DNA of 64,000 bases from the NCBI GenBank assembly GCA_035626475.1, contig DASPNP010000038.1:62001-126000 (forward strand), in the 5' to 3' direction. The stretch's first letter is position 1; each line of letters begins with the position of its first letter. The notes under the pieces were generated by a model that worked only from the letters and a program-made list of their open reading frames with translations, ran no database searches and had not been told where the DNA came from. A program made the position numbers and the translations under genes. This document shows, in pieces, positions 17,093-24,660 of this stretch. The stretch is from DASPKT01 sp035626475 (GTDB lineage: Bacteria; Pseudomonadota; Alphaproteobacteria; Azospirillales; Azospirillaceae).

Positions 17093-17167
17093 TATTTTAC
17101 CATCGGCGGGCCGGATGCAACGGCGAGTGTGGCGGGACCCGTCCCACCCCTTTCGGAGAGGAGCCCC

Positions 17168-18412
17168 ATGCAGCGCATTCCGCTGGACCGCACGCCCGAA
17201 CTGCTGAGGCCCGGCCTGACCGTCTACGCCGCCGGCTGCGCCGGCCAGCCCGACGGGGTGATCGGGGCATGGCGCAACGCGCCGGGCTGCGCCGAGGGGG
17301 TGAGCTTCACCGGCGTCTACATCCCCGGCGTCAACGGCGTGGACTATTCGGAGCTGGGGCCGGGCGCGCGCATGCGGACCTTCTTCCTGGCGCCCGAGTT
17401 CCGCCGGGGATTCGCCGCCGGCAGGATCGAGTTCCTGCCGCTGCACTATACCCGCATCTACCCGTACCTGCGGGACGCGGCGGGCGTGGGGCTGGCGGTC
17501 TTCCAGGTTTCGCCGCCCGATGCCGACGGTACCGTCACGCTGGGCGTATCGTGCGACTTCACCCCGGCGCTGCTGGAGGCCGGCGTGCCGACCCTGGCGG
17601 TGGTCAACCCGAACATGCCGCGCACGTCGGGCGGCCCGGTGCTGCCGCTGGACGGCTTCACTTGGGTGACCGAGGCCGACACGCCGTTGGCCGGGCTGGA
17701 GACGGGCGACGTGCCCGACGACATCGCCGGGGTCGGCAGCGTCATCGCGAACCTGGTGAATGACGGCGACACGATCCAGCTTGGCCTGGGCAAGGTGCAG
17801 GCGGCGGTGCTGCGGGCGCTGGAGGGGCGCACGGGCCTGGGCATCCATGCCGGCATGATCTCCGACCCGGTGCTGCCGCTGCTGGAGGATGGCGCGCTGG
17901 AGCGGGTGACGACCAACGTCGCGCTGGGCGGGCCGGAGCTTTACGCCGCCTGTGCCACCGACCCGCGCATCCGCTTCACCAGCGTGGCGCACACCCACGA
18001 TTTCGACGTGCTGCGGCGCATCCCGAAGCTGGTGTCGGTCAACTCGGTCATCGAGATCGACCTGTTCGGCCAGGGCAATGCCGAGATGATGGGCGGGCGG
18101 CAGGTGTCGGGGCATGGCGGGCTGGTGGACTTCCTGCGGGGCGCCCGCTACGCGCCCGGCGGCCGCTCCATCCTCGCCACCGCAGCCACCGCCAAGGACG
18201 GCACCATCTCGCGCATCGTGCCGCGCCTCGACCCCGCCACGGTGACGACCACGCTGCGCGCCGACGCCGATCTGGTGGTGACCGAGTACGGGGTGGCGGA
18301 CCTGCGCCACGGCGACGTCGACGCCCGTGCCGCGGCGCTGATCTCGGTGGCCGCGCCGCAGTTCCGCGACGATCTTTCCCGGGCATGGCGCGAGGCCCGG
18401 CAGAGCATGTAG
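17168..18412 (+). CDS. Acetyl-CoA hydrolase/transferase family protein (4-hydroxybutyrate CoA-transferase-like)
   Basis: A 414-residue protein. The start at 17168 is chosen for the GGAGAGGAG ribosome-binding site just upstream. Diagnostic segments are LVSVNSVIEIDLFGQGNAE, which holds the glutamate expected to form the enzyme-CoA thioester, and AATAKDGTISRIVPRL near the C terminus. The Ict/RipA itaconate CoA-transferase and butyryl-CoA:4-hydroxybutyrate CoA-transferase belong to this family. It would move CoA from acetyl- or succinyl-CoA onto a carboxylate taken up by the cell. It is followed by the GntR gene on the same strand after ~40 bp, so the two probably form one operon under operator copy 2. 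Confidence 0.88.
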   Translation: MQRIPLDRTPELLRPGLTVYAAGCAGQPDGVIGAWRNAPGCAEGVSFTGVYIPGVNGVDYSELGPGARMRTFFLAPEFRRGFAAGRIEFLPLHYTRIYPYLRDAAGVGLAVFQVSPPDADGTVTLGVSCDFTPALLEAGVPTLAVVNPNMPRTSGGPVLPLDGFTWVTEADTPLAGLETGDVPDDIAGVGSVIANLVNDGDTIQLGLGKVQAAVLRALEGRTGLGIHAGMISDPVLPLLEDGALERVTTNVALGGPELYAACATDPRIRFTSVAHTHDFDVLRRIPKLVSVNSVIEIDLFGQGNAEMMGGRQVSGHGGLVDFLRGARYAPGGRSILATAATAKDGTISRIVPRLDPATVTTTLRADADLVVTEYGVADLRHGDVDARAAALISVAAPQFRDDLSRAWREARQSM

Positions 18413-18455
18413 GATGCATGACAGCGGCGCGACACGCGCTTGAGGGATGGGGTTC

Positions 18456-19226
18456 ATGGAGAAGCAGACGGCGCAGGCCATCCGGGTCGCCAACGACAGC
18501 CAGCCGCTGTACCAGCGGGTGGCGGGCGAGCTGATCGACGGCATCCGCCAGGGCGCCTATCCCGTGGGCACCCTGCTGCCGACGGAGAACGAGCTGTGCG
18601 ACCGGTTCGGCGTCAGCCGCTACACGGTGCGCGAGGCGCTGCGGCAGCTGGCCCGGCTGGGGCTGGTCTCGCGCCGCCAGGGCTCGGGCACCCAGGTGGA
18701 GGCGGCGGAGCCGGGCGCCGTCTATTCCCAGAGCATGCGCTGCCTGTCCGAGCTGTTCCAGTACGCCCAGGAAACGACGCTGAAGCTCGACAGCGTCGAG
18801 CGATTCGTGCCGGACGAGGCTCTCGCCGCCATGCTGGGCGGCAAGGCCGGGCGGCAATGGCTGCGGCTGCAGGGCGTGCGCCGCACCCCGGGCGGCCGGC
18901 CGATCTGCCGCACGACCGTCTATGTCCATCCCGACTGCCTGGCCGTCGAGCCGCTGGTCCGCGACCATAAGGGACCGATCTACCAGCTGATCGAGCAGAC
19001 CTGCGGCGTGCGGGTCATGGAGGTGCGGCAGGAGATCGCCGCCGAGCCCATGGCCGCCGATATCGCCCGGTCGCTCGGCGAGAAGACGGGATCCTGCGCG
19101 CTGCGTATCACCCGCCGCTATGTGGGCGAGAACGACATGCCGGTGGAGGTCTCGGTCAACCACCATCCGGCCGAGGGCTTCAGCTACCAGATGCGCCTGC
19201 GCCGGGACGAGATCGGCGGCGCCTGA
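18456..19226 (+). CDS. GntR-family transcriptional regulator with UTRA ligand domain
   Basis: A protein of ~256 residues. Residues ~15-80 form the winged helix (PLYQRVAGELIDGIRQGAYP, then the recognition region RFGVSRYTVREALRQLARLG). The rest is a UTRA effector domain (VYSQSMRCLSELFQYAQ... TRRYVGENDMPVEVSVNHHP). UTRA domains bind small organic ligands and release the DNA. The start at 18456 leaves nine bases after GAGGG; an ATG at 18447 is in frame but abuts that sequence. It lies within the catabolic cluster and is the obvious candidate to bind the two TGTCCGGACA palindromes. Confidence 0.88.
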   Translation: MEKQTAQAIRVANDSQPLYQRVAGELIDGIRQGAYPVGTLLPTENELCDRFGVSRYTVREALRQLARLGLVSRRQGSGTQVEAAEPGAVYSQSMRCLSELFQYAQETTLKLDSVERFVPDEALAAMLGGKAGRQWLRLQGVRRTPGGRPICRTTVYVHPDCLAVEPLVRDHKGPIYQLIEQTCGVRVMEVRQEIAAEPMAADIARSLGEKTGSCALRITRRYVGENDMPVEVSVNHHPAEGFSYQMRLRRDEIGGA

Positions 19227-19241
19227 ACCGGGGAGCGGATC

Positions 19242-19931
19242 ATGGGCCAGGGGATGAGCCACCGCACATATCGCGGCCGGATCTCCTACATCCATGACCG
19301 CCTTGGCGAGACCGGCCGCGAATGGTTCACCGTCACGGTCGGGCCGGATAGGCAGCGCACCGTCCGGGCGCTGTGCGAGATGGACGACGACCGGGTGCTG
19401 CGCGACGTCACCTACACGGTGGACGGCGCTTGGCGCCCGCAGGACGCCTTCGTGCGGCTGAGCGTGGCCGACCGCTTCGTCGGCAGCGCCTGGTTCCGCT
19501 TCTCCGATCAGGGCGCCGAATGCGAGGCGAGTCTCGCCCGCGAGGGCCGGGTGAGCCAGCGGGTGGAGTTGGGCCACCGCCCGCCGATCTTTGCGCCGCA
19601 CCCGCTGGTCTGCGACGGCTGGCAGGCCGCGGCCTTCGACCATTCCCGTCCCGAAACGATCCAGAGTTTTCCAAACGCGTGCAACAGCTCGCACATGGCG
19701 AACGGCGGCTCGGGGCCGCTGATCGGCTGGGTCGACAAGAAGCTGGAGCATGTCGGCGACGGCACGCTGACCGTACCCGCCGGCAGCTTCGACGTGCGCC
19801 ACTACCGCATCATCCTGCCCGACGACCGCCCGCCGCTGCTGCTCTGGGTGACGGGAGAGGACCGGCTGCTGGTGCGGCTGAGCTGGACCCTGCTGGAGAG
19901 CCGGTACGATCTGGTGGAGTTGGAGCGCTGA
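19242..19931 (+). CDS. Uncharacterised 229-residue protein downstream of GntR
   Basis: I do not recognise the family with confidence. The protein lacks a signal peptide and is beta-rich in appearance. It has VPAGSFDVRHYRIILPDDRP and LLLWVTGEDRLLVRLSW near the C terminus, a pattern reminiscent of DUF3108-type lipocalin-like proteins. It starts 15 bp after the GntR stop with a GGGGAG ribosome-binding site, so it is the third gene of the rightward CoA-transferase - GntR operon. A role with the imported or CoA-linked substrate is possible but not shown. Confidence 0.75.
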   Translation: MGQGMSHRTYRGRISYIHDRLGETGREWFTVTVGPDRQRTVRALCEMDDDRVLRDVTYTVDGAWRPQDAFVRLSVADRFVGSAWFRFSDQGAECEASLAREGRVSQRVELGHRPPIFAPHPLVCDGWQAAAFDHSRPETIQSFPNACNSSHMANGGSGPLIGWVDKKLEHVGDGTLTVPAGSFDVRHYRIILPDDRPPLLLWVTGEDRLLVRLSWTLLESRYDLVELER

Positions 19932-19947
19932 GACTGGCCAGCAGCGC

Positions 19948-20030
19948 CGTAGGTCGGGAGGAGCCGCAGGCGTATCCCGACATTCACCGGCCGAAGATGT
20001 CGGGATGCGCTCCGCTCCTCCCGACCTACG
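19948..20030. repeat. Family B variant hairpin
   Basis: An 83-bp inverted repeat with the family B ends (CGTAGGTCG / CGACCTACG) but different inner arms (GGAGGAGCCGCAGG / CCGCTCCTCC). It lies next to a C element in the convergent gap between the 229-residue protein and cheZ. A half copy of this variant (CTCCCGACCTACG) remains at 44169-44181. Confidence 0.78.
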
Positions 20031-20046
20031 GGCAGCGGCGCCGGTG

Positions 20047-20168
20047 TGCGTGCTTCGACAGGCTCAGCATGAGGAGGTTGGGTGCTGCTCCCAGCCAAGT
20101 GCGTGCCGGTGAATGAGGCGTGCCTGGCCTCCCACATCCCTCATGCTGAGCCTGTCGAAGCACGCACC
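20047..20168. repeat. Family C inverted-repeat element
   Basis: Arms TGCGTGCTTCGACAGGCTC... (from 20047) and ...GAGCCTGTCGAAGCACGCAC (to ~20167). The interior is shared with the copy at 12556-12676, including CTGCTCCCAG and GTGCCTGGC. Together with the B variant it fills the 266-bp convergent gap before cheZ. Confidence 0.82.
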
Positions 20169-20197
20169 ATGTTCCAGCCGCACTGGGCCGAGCGCCC

Positions 20198-21064
20198 TCA
20201 ATCGAACAGGCTGTCCACGGCCGACTGGTCCATGACCGCGCCGCCCTTCTTCTCCTCGGGCGGAGGCGGCGGAGGTGGCGGCGGGGGAGGGGGCGGCGCC
20301 TCGGCCTTGGGCGGGGCGGGCGGCGGGGGGGCCGGCGGGGCAGCCAGCGGGTCGGGGGTCTTGCGGGCGACGGCGGCGCCCTGAAGCAGCGCGTCGACCG
20401 CGTCCTGGGTGATGCCGCCGCCGGGGCCGTGCAGCAGATGGGCGTCGGGGCGGGTGTCGCGCTTGTCGTCGGCGACCGGTTCGGCCCCGTCCAGCGCATC
20501 GCCCCAGATCTGGATCATCGCCTCCACGCGCCGCTCGATGTAGCGCATGGCGTTGACCACCTTGGTCATGCGCTGGCCGGTGATGTCCTGGAAGGAGCAG
20601 GCGGTCATGATGCCCATGACCTCGTTGTCCAGCTGCCCGGCCAGCATCGGGTCGGTTCCGCGCAGCGCGTCGGCCACCGACTGCACCCGTTCCGCCCCCG
20701 AAAGGATCTCGGTCGTGGCGTGCTCGGTCGCCTGCAGGATGGCGTCCAGCTCTTCGGTCGCCAGCATGATGCGGTTGGCCGAGGGATCGTTCGGCTGCAG
20801 CGCCGCGATCTCCCGCCGCGTCTGGGCGATGTGGGAGGACAGCTCCTGCAGCTCGCGCCGGAGGATGCGGATGTGCGAGGCGGGATCGACCTCGGCCGGC
20901 GGCCGCTTCTCCTCGCGCAGCAGCCGGCGCACGTCGTCCACCGAGACGATTCGGCCGCGGCGGTCCCGCATGCGCAGGAACGCCCGGCCGCGCGCGCTGG
21001 ACTGCAGCGCGTCCTCGATCCGGTGGAACTCCTCGTCGGACAGGTCGCTGAAGCCGTCGGTCAC
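20198..21064 (-). CDS. cheZ: Chemotaxis protein CheZ (CheY-P phosphatase)
   Basis: A 288-residue protein. The catalytic helix ACSFQDITGQRMTKVV gives Asp160 and Gln164, the residues that dephosphorylate CheY-P in CheZ. A long helical region precedes it. After residue 200 comes a disordered tail with ITQDAVDALL (218-227), a run of 13 prolines (257-269) and the terminal MDQSAVDSLFD (278-288). The last is the expected CheY-binding peptide; the internal copy is nearly the same and resembles the FliM N-terminal CheY-binding motif. It lies 25 bp downstream of cheY and is co-transcribed with it. The proline run should need EF-P for translation. Confidence 0.93.
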   Translation of the reverse strand: MTDGFSDLSDEEFHRIEDALQSSARGRAFLRMRDRRGRIVSVDDVRRLLREEKRPPAEVDPASHIRILRRELQELSSHIAQTRREIAALQPNDPSANRIMLATEELDAILQATEHATTEILSGAERVQSVADALRGTDPMLAGQLDNEVMGIMTACSFQDITGQRMTKVVNAMRYIERRVEAMIQIWGDALDGAEPVADDKRDTRPDAHLLHGPGGGITQDAVDALLQGAAVARKTPDPLAAPPAPPPPAPPKAEAPPPPPPPPPPPPPEEKKGGAVMDQSAVDSLFD

Positions 21065-21089
21065 GCCCGCCTCCGCTGGTCGACGGGGA

Positions 21090-21473
21090 TCAGAGGGCGC
21101 CGATGACGCTCTCGATCTTCTTCTTGAGCGTTTCGGCGTTGAAGGGCTTCACGATGTAGTTGTTGACGCCCGCCTCCTTCGCCGCGACCACGTTCTCGGT
21201 CTTGGACTCGGCGGTCACCATGATGAAGGGGGTGGCCTTCAGCCGGATGTCGGCGCGGACCTCCTTCAGCAGCTGCAGGTCGGTCATCGGCTCCATGTTC
21301 CAGTCGGAGATCACCAGCCCGAACTGGCCGGCGCGCAGCTTCGCCAGCGCGTCGGCGCCGTCGCTGGCCTCCTCGATCTTCGAGAAGCCGATCTGGCCCA
21401 GCAGGTTGCGGATGATGCGCCGCATCGTCGCGTAATCGTCGACGACGAGGACCTGGAGATTCAAGTTCGACAC
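21090..21473 (-). CDS. cheY: Chemotaxis response regulator CheY
   Basis: A 127-residue single receiver domain, the exact size of CheY. The GTG start at 21473 is chosen because it gives the standard N terminus (SNLNLQVLVVDDYATMRRII) with the acidic pair Asp12/Asp13 and the phosphoacceptor Asp57 in VISDWNMEP. VKPFNAETL supplies the conserved Lys near residue 109. An upstream in-frame extension to 21530 lacks family similarity. cheY and cheZ form a two-gene operon separate from any che or fla cluster in this window. Confidence 0.93.
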   Translation of the reverse strand: MSNLNLQVLVVDDYATMRRIIRNLLGQIGFSKIEEASDGADALAKLRAGQFGLVISDWNMEPMTDLQLLKEVRADIRLKATPFIMVTAESKTENVVAAKEAGVNNYIVKPFNAETLKKKIESVIGAL

Positions 21474-21704
21474 GCGATGCCCCCACAGCCGGTGCCCGTC
21501 GCGGCGTGAGCGCCGGCGGGCCGTTATCATCTCGTTGGGCCGGAAGTCCCATCATCCCGGCACTGGCCGCACTTTGGGTGGGCGGCCCGAGGCTTGTCAA
21601 GGCACCCTGCTCCCGGACGCGACGACCCCAACCGTTTGGGTATGATCCCGAAGGAATTTCCTGCTAAAAAGCAGGGCTACCTCTTTCGAGACTTCCCGGG
21701 CACC

Positions 21705-23996
21705 ATGCCTCAACCCTCCGCCGCCTTGACGATGCCCGCCAGGGCCCGCCCGGATATCGGGAGCGAGGCGCTGGGCCGCCTGGCGCGCTCCGACGCCTTC
21801 CTGCGGCGCGACCTGCAGGCCTGCCTGCGCGCGGTGGCGGAGACGGCCTGCGCCGTGCTGGCGGTGACTCGCGCCGGCGTCTGGCTCTACAACGAGGCCG
21901 GCGACGCCATCGAGTGCGTGACGCTCTGCCGGCTGGACCGGGCGCCGGACGAGGCCGGGGCGGTGCTGCGCCAGGAGGAGCTTCCCGCCTATTTCGAGGC
22001 GCTGGCCGAGAACCGCGTGGTCGCGGTCGCCGACATCCTGGACGACCCGCGCACGGGCGAGTTCGGCCCGGCCTACCATGCCCGCACCGGCATCCGCGCG
22101 CTGGTGGACGCGCCGGTGCTGCTGCGCGGCGCGCTGACCGCCATCCTGTGCTGCGAGCAGTCGGCCGAGCCGCGCGCCTGGACGCCGGAGGAGATGGCCT
22201 TCACCGCCTCCCTGGCGGACTTCGTGGCGCTGGCGCTGGCGAACGAGGAGAACCGGCTGTCGGAGGAGCGCGCCCGCAGCGCCGACCGGCGCTACCGGGA
22301 CCTGTTCGAGAACGCCGTCGAGGGCATCTTCCAGATGAGCCCCGACGGCCGCTTCATGGCGGTGAACCCGGCGCTGGTGCGGCTGCTGGGCTATGAGCGG
22401 GCGGAGCAGATGCTGTCCCGGCGGGAGCCGGCCGGCGCGCTCTTCGTCAGCACCCGGCGCCGCGACGAGCTGCGGGCGCTGATGGACAATGTCGGCCGCG
22501 CCGAAGGCTTCGAGACCGAGATCCACCGCGCCGACGGGCCGGTCATCTGGATCTCCGTCAACATCCGCGCCGTGCCGGGCGAGGACGGCCGCACCGCCTT
22601 CTTCGAGGGCACGGTGGAGGACATCACCCACCGCAAGCGCACCGAAGCCCAGCTGGCGCACCAGGCGCTGCACGACAACCTCACCCAGCTGCCCAACCGC
22701 ACGCTGCTGGCCGACCGGCTGAGCCGGGCGCTGGTGCGGGCGCGGCTGCGGCAGTCGCGGGGCTGCGCCGCCATCCTGCTGGACATCGACAATTTCCGCT
22801 TGGTCAACACCACGCTCGGGCCCACCATCGGCGACCGCATGCTGGTGGTGATGGCGCGGCGGCTGAAGGCGCACCTGAACCCGGGCGACACGCTGGCGCG
22901 GCTGGGGCGCGATGATTTCGTCGTGGTCGTCGAGGACGTGGCCGACGATGCGGAGGCGCTGGCGCGCGCCGACGCGCTACGCGAGGTGCTGTCGGCGCCG
23001 CTGGAGCTGGAGGGGAACGAGCTGTTCCCCACCGCCAGCGTCGGCGTGCTGTGGGACGACGGCGCCCGCTCCTCGCCCGAGGAGCTGCTGCGCGACCTGG
23101 GCATCGCCGTCCATGCCGCCAAGGCCAAGGGCAAGGGGCGCACCATCGCCTTCGAGACCGCCATGCGCACCGGCCCTCAGGAGGCGCTGCGGCTGCAGTC
23201 CGACCTGCGCAAGGCGCTGGAGCGCGACGAGTTCGAGCTGCACTACCAGCCCATCGTCGATCTGCGCGACAGCGCGCTGATCGGATTCGAGGCGCTGGTG
23301 CGCTGGCGCCATCCGTCGCGCGGCATGGTCCCGCCCTCGCTCTTCATCCCCGCCGCCGAGGAGAGCGGGCTGATCGCACCGCTGGGCGACTGGATCCTGC
23401 GCGCCGCCTGTACCGCCATGGGCCGCTGGCAGGGGATGCTGGCGGGGGTGGACGATGCCGACCGGCCGCTGCGGGTCAGCATCAACATGTCGCCGGTGCA
23501 GCTGGTCTCGTCCGACCTCATCGACACGATCGACCGCATCCTGGGCGAGACCGGCGCGGAAGTCGCGCGGCTGCGGCTGGAGGTCACCGAGGCGGCGCTC
23601 AGCCAGGAGGTGGAGCTTGTCTCGCAACGGCTGGAGGCGCTGCGGCAGCGCGGCTTCCAGGTGCTGATCGACGATTTCGGCACCGGCTATTCCTCGCTGT
23701 CGCGCCTGCACCGGCTGCCCTTCGACGGGCTGAAGATCGACCAGAGCTTCATCCGCCCCATGCTGTTCGACGCCGACAGCGCCAGCATCGTGCGCACCGT
23801 CGTGGCGCTCGGCCAGGGCATGAACGTCCGCACCGTCGCCGAAGGGGTGGAGGACGCCGAGACCGCCGAGGCCCTGCTGAAGCTCGGCTGCGACCGCGCC
23901 CAGGGCTACCATTTCGCCCGCCCCATGCCCGCGGCGGACGCCGACCGGCTGGTGGGGATGCGGGCCAAGGGCGCGGTGGCGCTGCCGCTGGACTGA
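21705..23996 (+). CDS. GAF-PAS-GGDEF(degenerate)-EAL protein, predicted c-di-GMP phosphodiesterase
   Basis: About 763 residues. An N-terminal GAF domain (~20-185) is followed by a short coiled linker, a PAS/PAC pair (~200-330; YRDLFENAVEGIFQMSPDG ... GTVEDITHRKR), a GGDEF domain and an EAL domain. The GGDEF signature is GRDDF (401-405), so cyclase activity is probably lost. The EAL domain is intact: FEALVRW with Glu529, NMSPVQL, LEVTEAAL, DDFGTGYSSL, KIDQSF and AEGVED. It should hydrolyse c-di-GMP in the cytosol, with GAF/PAS sensing. Starts at 21642 or 21594 are also in frame; a small hairpin CCTGC-TAAAAA-GCAGG lies at 21660-21675. Divergent from cheY, so a motility link is plausible. Confidence 0.9.
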   Translation: MPQPSAALTMPARARPDIGSEALGRLARSDAFLRRDLQACLRAVAETACAVLAVTRAGVWLYNEAGDAIECVTLCRLDRAPDEAGAVLRQEELPAYFEALAENRVVAVADILDDPRTGEFGPAYHARTGIRALVDAPVLLRGALTAILCCEQSAEPRAWTPEEMAFTASLADFVALALANEENRLSEERARSADRRYRDLFENAVEGIFQMSPDGRFMAVNPALVRLLGYERAEQMLSRREPAGALFVSTRRRDELRALMDNVGRAEGFETEIHRADGPVIWISVNIRAVPGEDGRTAFFEGTVEDITHRKRTEAQLAHQALHDNLTQLPNRTLLADRLSRALVRARLRQSRGCAAILLDIDNFRLVNTTLGPTIGDRMLVVMARRLKAHLNPGDTLARLGRDDFVVVVEDVADDAEALARADALREVLSAPLELEGNELFPTASVGVLWDDGARSSPEELLRDLGIAVHAAKAKGKGRTIAFETAMRTGPQEALRLQSDLRKALERDEFELHYQPIVDLRDSALIGFEALVRWRHPSRGMVPPSLFIPAAEESGLIAPLGDWILRAACTAMGRWQGMLAGVDDADRPLRVSINMSPVQLVSSDLIDTIDRILGETGAEVARLRLEVTEAALSQEVELVSQRLEALRQRGFQVLIDDFGTGYSSLSRLHRLPFDGLKIDQSFIRPMLFDADSASIVRTVVALGQGMNVRTVAEGVEDAETAEALLKLGCDRAQGYHFARPMPAADADRLVGMRAKGAVALPLD

Positions 23997-24095
23997 CGGG
24001 CGGACCGGCGGGCCCGGGGAACGGCGGCCGGGGACCCCGCGCTGGCAGATCATGCCAATGCTGCTAGGCTGAGGCCCTGCCCGAGGAGCCGCCCC

Positions 24096-24425
24096 ATGCC
24101 CACCCGCAACGTCGTCCTCACCGACCATCAGGAAGCGCTGATCGCCGAGCTGGTCGCCAGCGGCCGCTACCAGAACGCCAGCGAGGTGCTGCGCGAGGGC
24201 ATCCGCCTGATCGAGATGCGCGAGCGCGCGTTCGAGGCGAAGCTGAAGCGGCTGCATGAGGCGGCCGAGGTCGGTATCCGCGACATCGAGGAGGGGCGGT
24301 ATGAAGTCGTGCCGCTCGACCAACTCGATACGTACTTCGAGAAGCTGATGGAGCGGGTGCTGGACCGGTCGCAACCGCTGGCGGATTCCGTCGTCGAGAC
24401 GCCAGCAGAGAACACTGACCGGTGA
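24096..24425 (+). CDS. ParD-like type II antitoxin (no adjacent toxin)
   Basis: A 109-residue protein. Residues 1-75 match the ParD/CopG-like ribbon-helix-helix antitoxin group: VVLTDHQEALIAELVASGRY then ASEVLREGIRLIEMRE. The C-terminal ~35 residues are an unusual extension for the family, which is usually ~80-90 residues. A good GAGGAG ribosome-binding site precedes it. A parE gene would normally follow and overlap, but the downstream 235 bp contain only a repeat element. It may be a solitary remnant, may regulate other loci, or may act on the ParE at 34960. Confidence 0.82.
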   Translation: MPTRNVVLTDHQEALIAELVASGRYQNASEVLREGIRLIEMRERAFEAKLKRLHEAAEVGIRDIEEGRYEVVPLDQLDTYFEKLMERVLDRSQPLADSVVETPAENTDR

Positions 24426-24437
24426 GACTGGAACGTG

Positions 24438-24628
24438 GTGCGTCCTTCGACAAGCTCAGGATGAGGAATGGGGGATGCCAGGCACTGTGCGGCTCGTAGG
24501 TCGCATGGAGCGAAGCGCAATGCGACGTTTCCCCGCCTGCTTAGTGTCGCATTGCGGCTTCGCCTCCATGCGACACACGGACGAAAGCAGCTAAATCCCC
24601 CTCATGCTGAGCCTGTCGAAGCACGCAC
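24438..24628. repeat. Composite inverted-repeat element C-B-C
   Basis: It fills the convergent gap between the ParD-like gene and nadE. The C arms are 24438-24470 (GTGCGTCCTTCGACAAGCTC...) and 24597-24628. The B hairpin is 24495-24579 (CGTAGGTCGCATGGAGCGAA ... CTCCATGCGACACACG). The organisation is identical to 1801-2018. Confidence 0.85.
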
Positions 24629-24660
24629 AGCACCAACGCTGCCTGGATGGTAGCCCCACC

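Noticed and set aside
17003..18544. N-terminal extension of the second MmgE/PrpD frame (960 codons in total)
   Set aside because: The extension is antisense to the CoA-transferase gene and crosses the divergent operator region; the family N terminus begins at 17002.
20256..20300. G-rich run that could form a G-quadruplex or simple-sequence repeat
   Set aside because: It is fully explained by the 13 consecutive proline codons (mixed CCG, CCT, CCC, CCA) of cheZ on the minus strand.
21540..21580. CATCCCGGCACTGGCCG in the cheY/GGDEF divergent gap, similar to a family A arm
   Set aside because: Only ~12 bases match and no partner arm exists in the gap, so it was not counted as an element.
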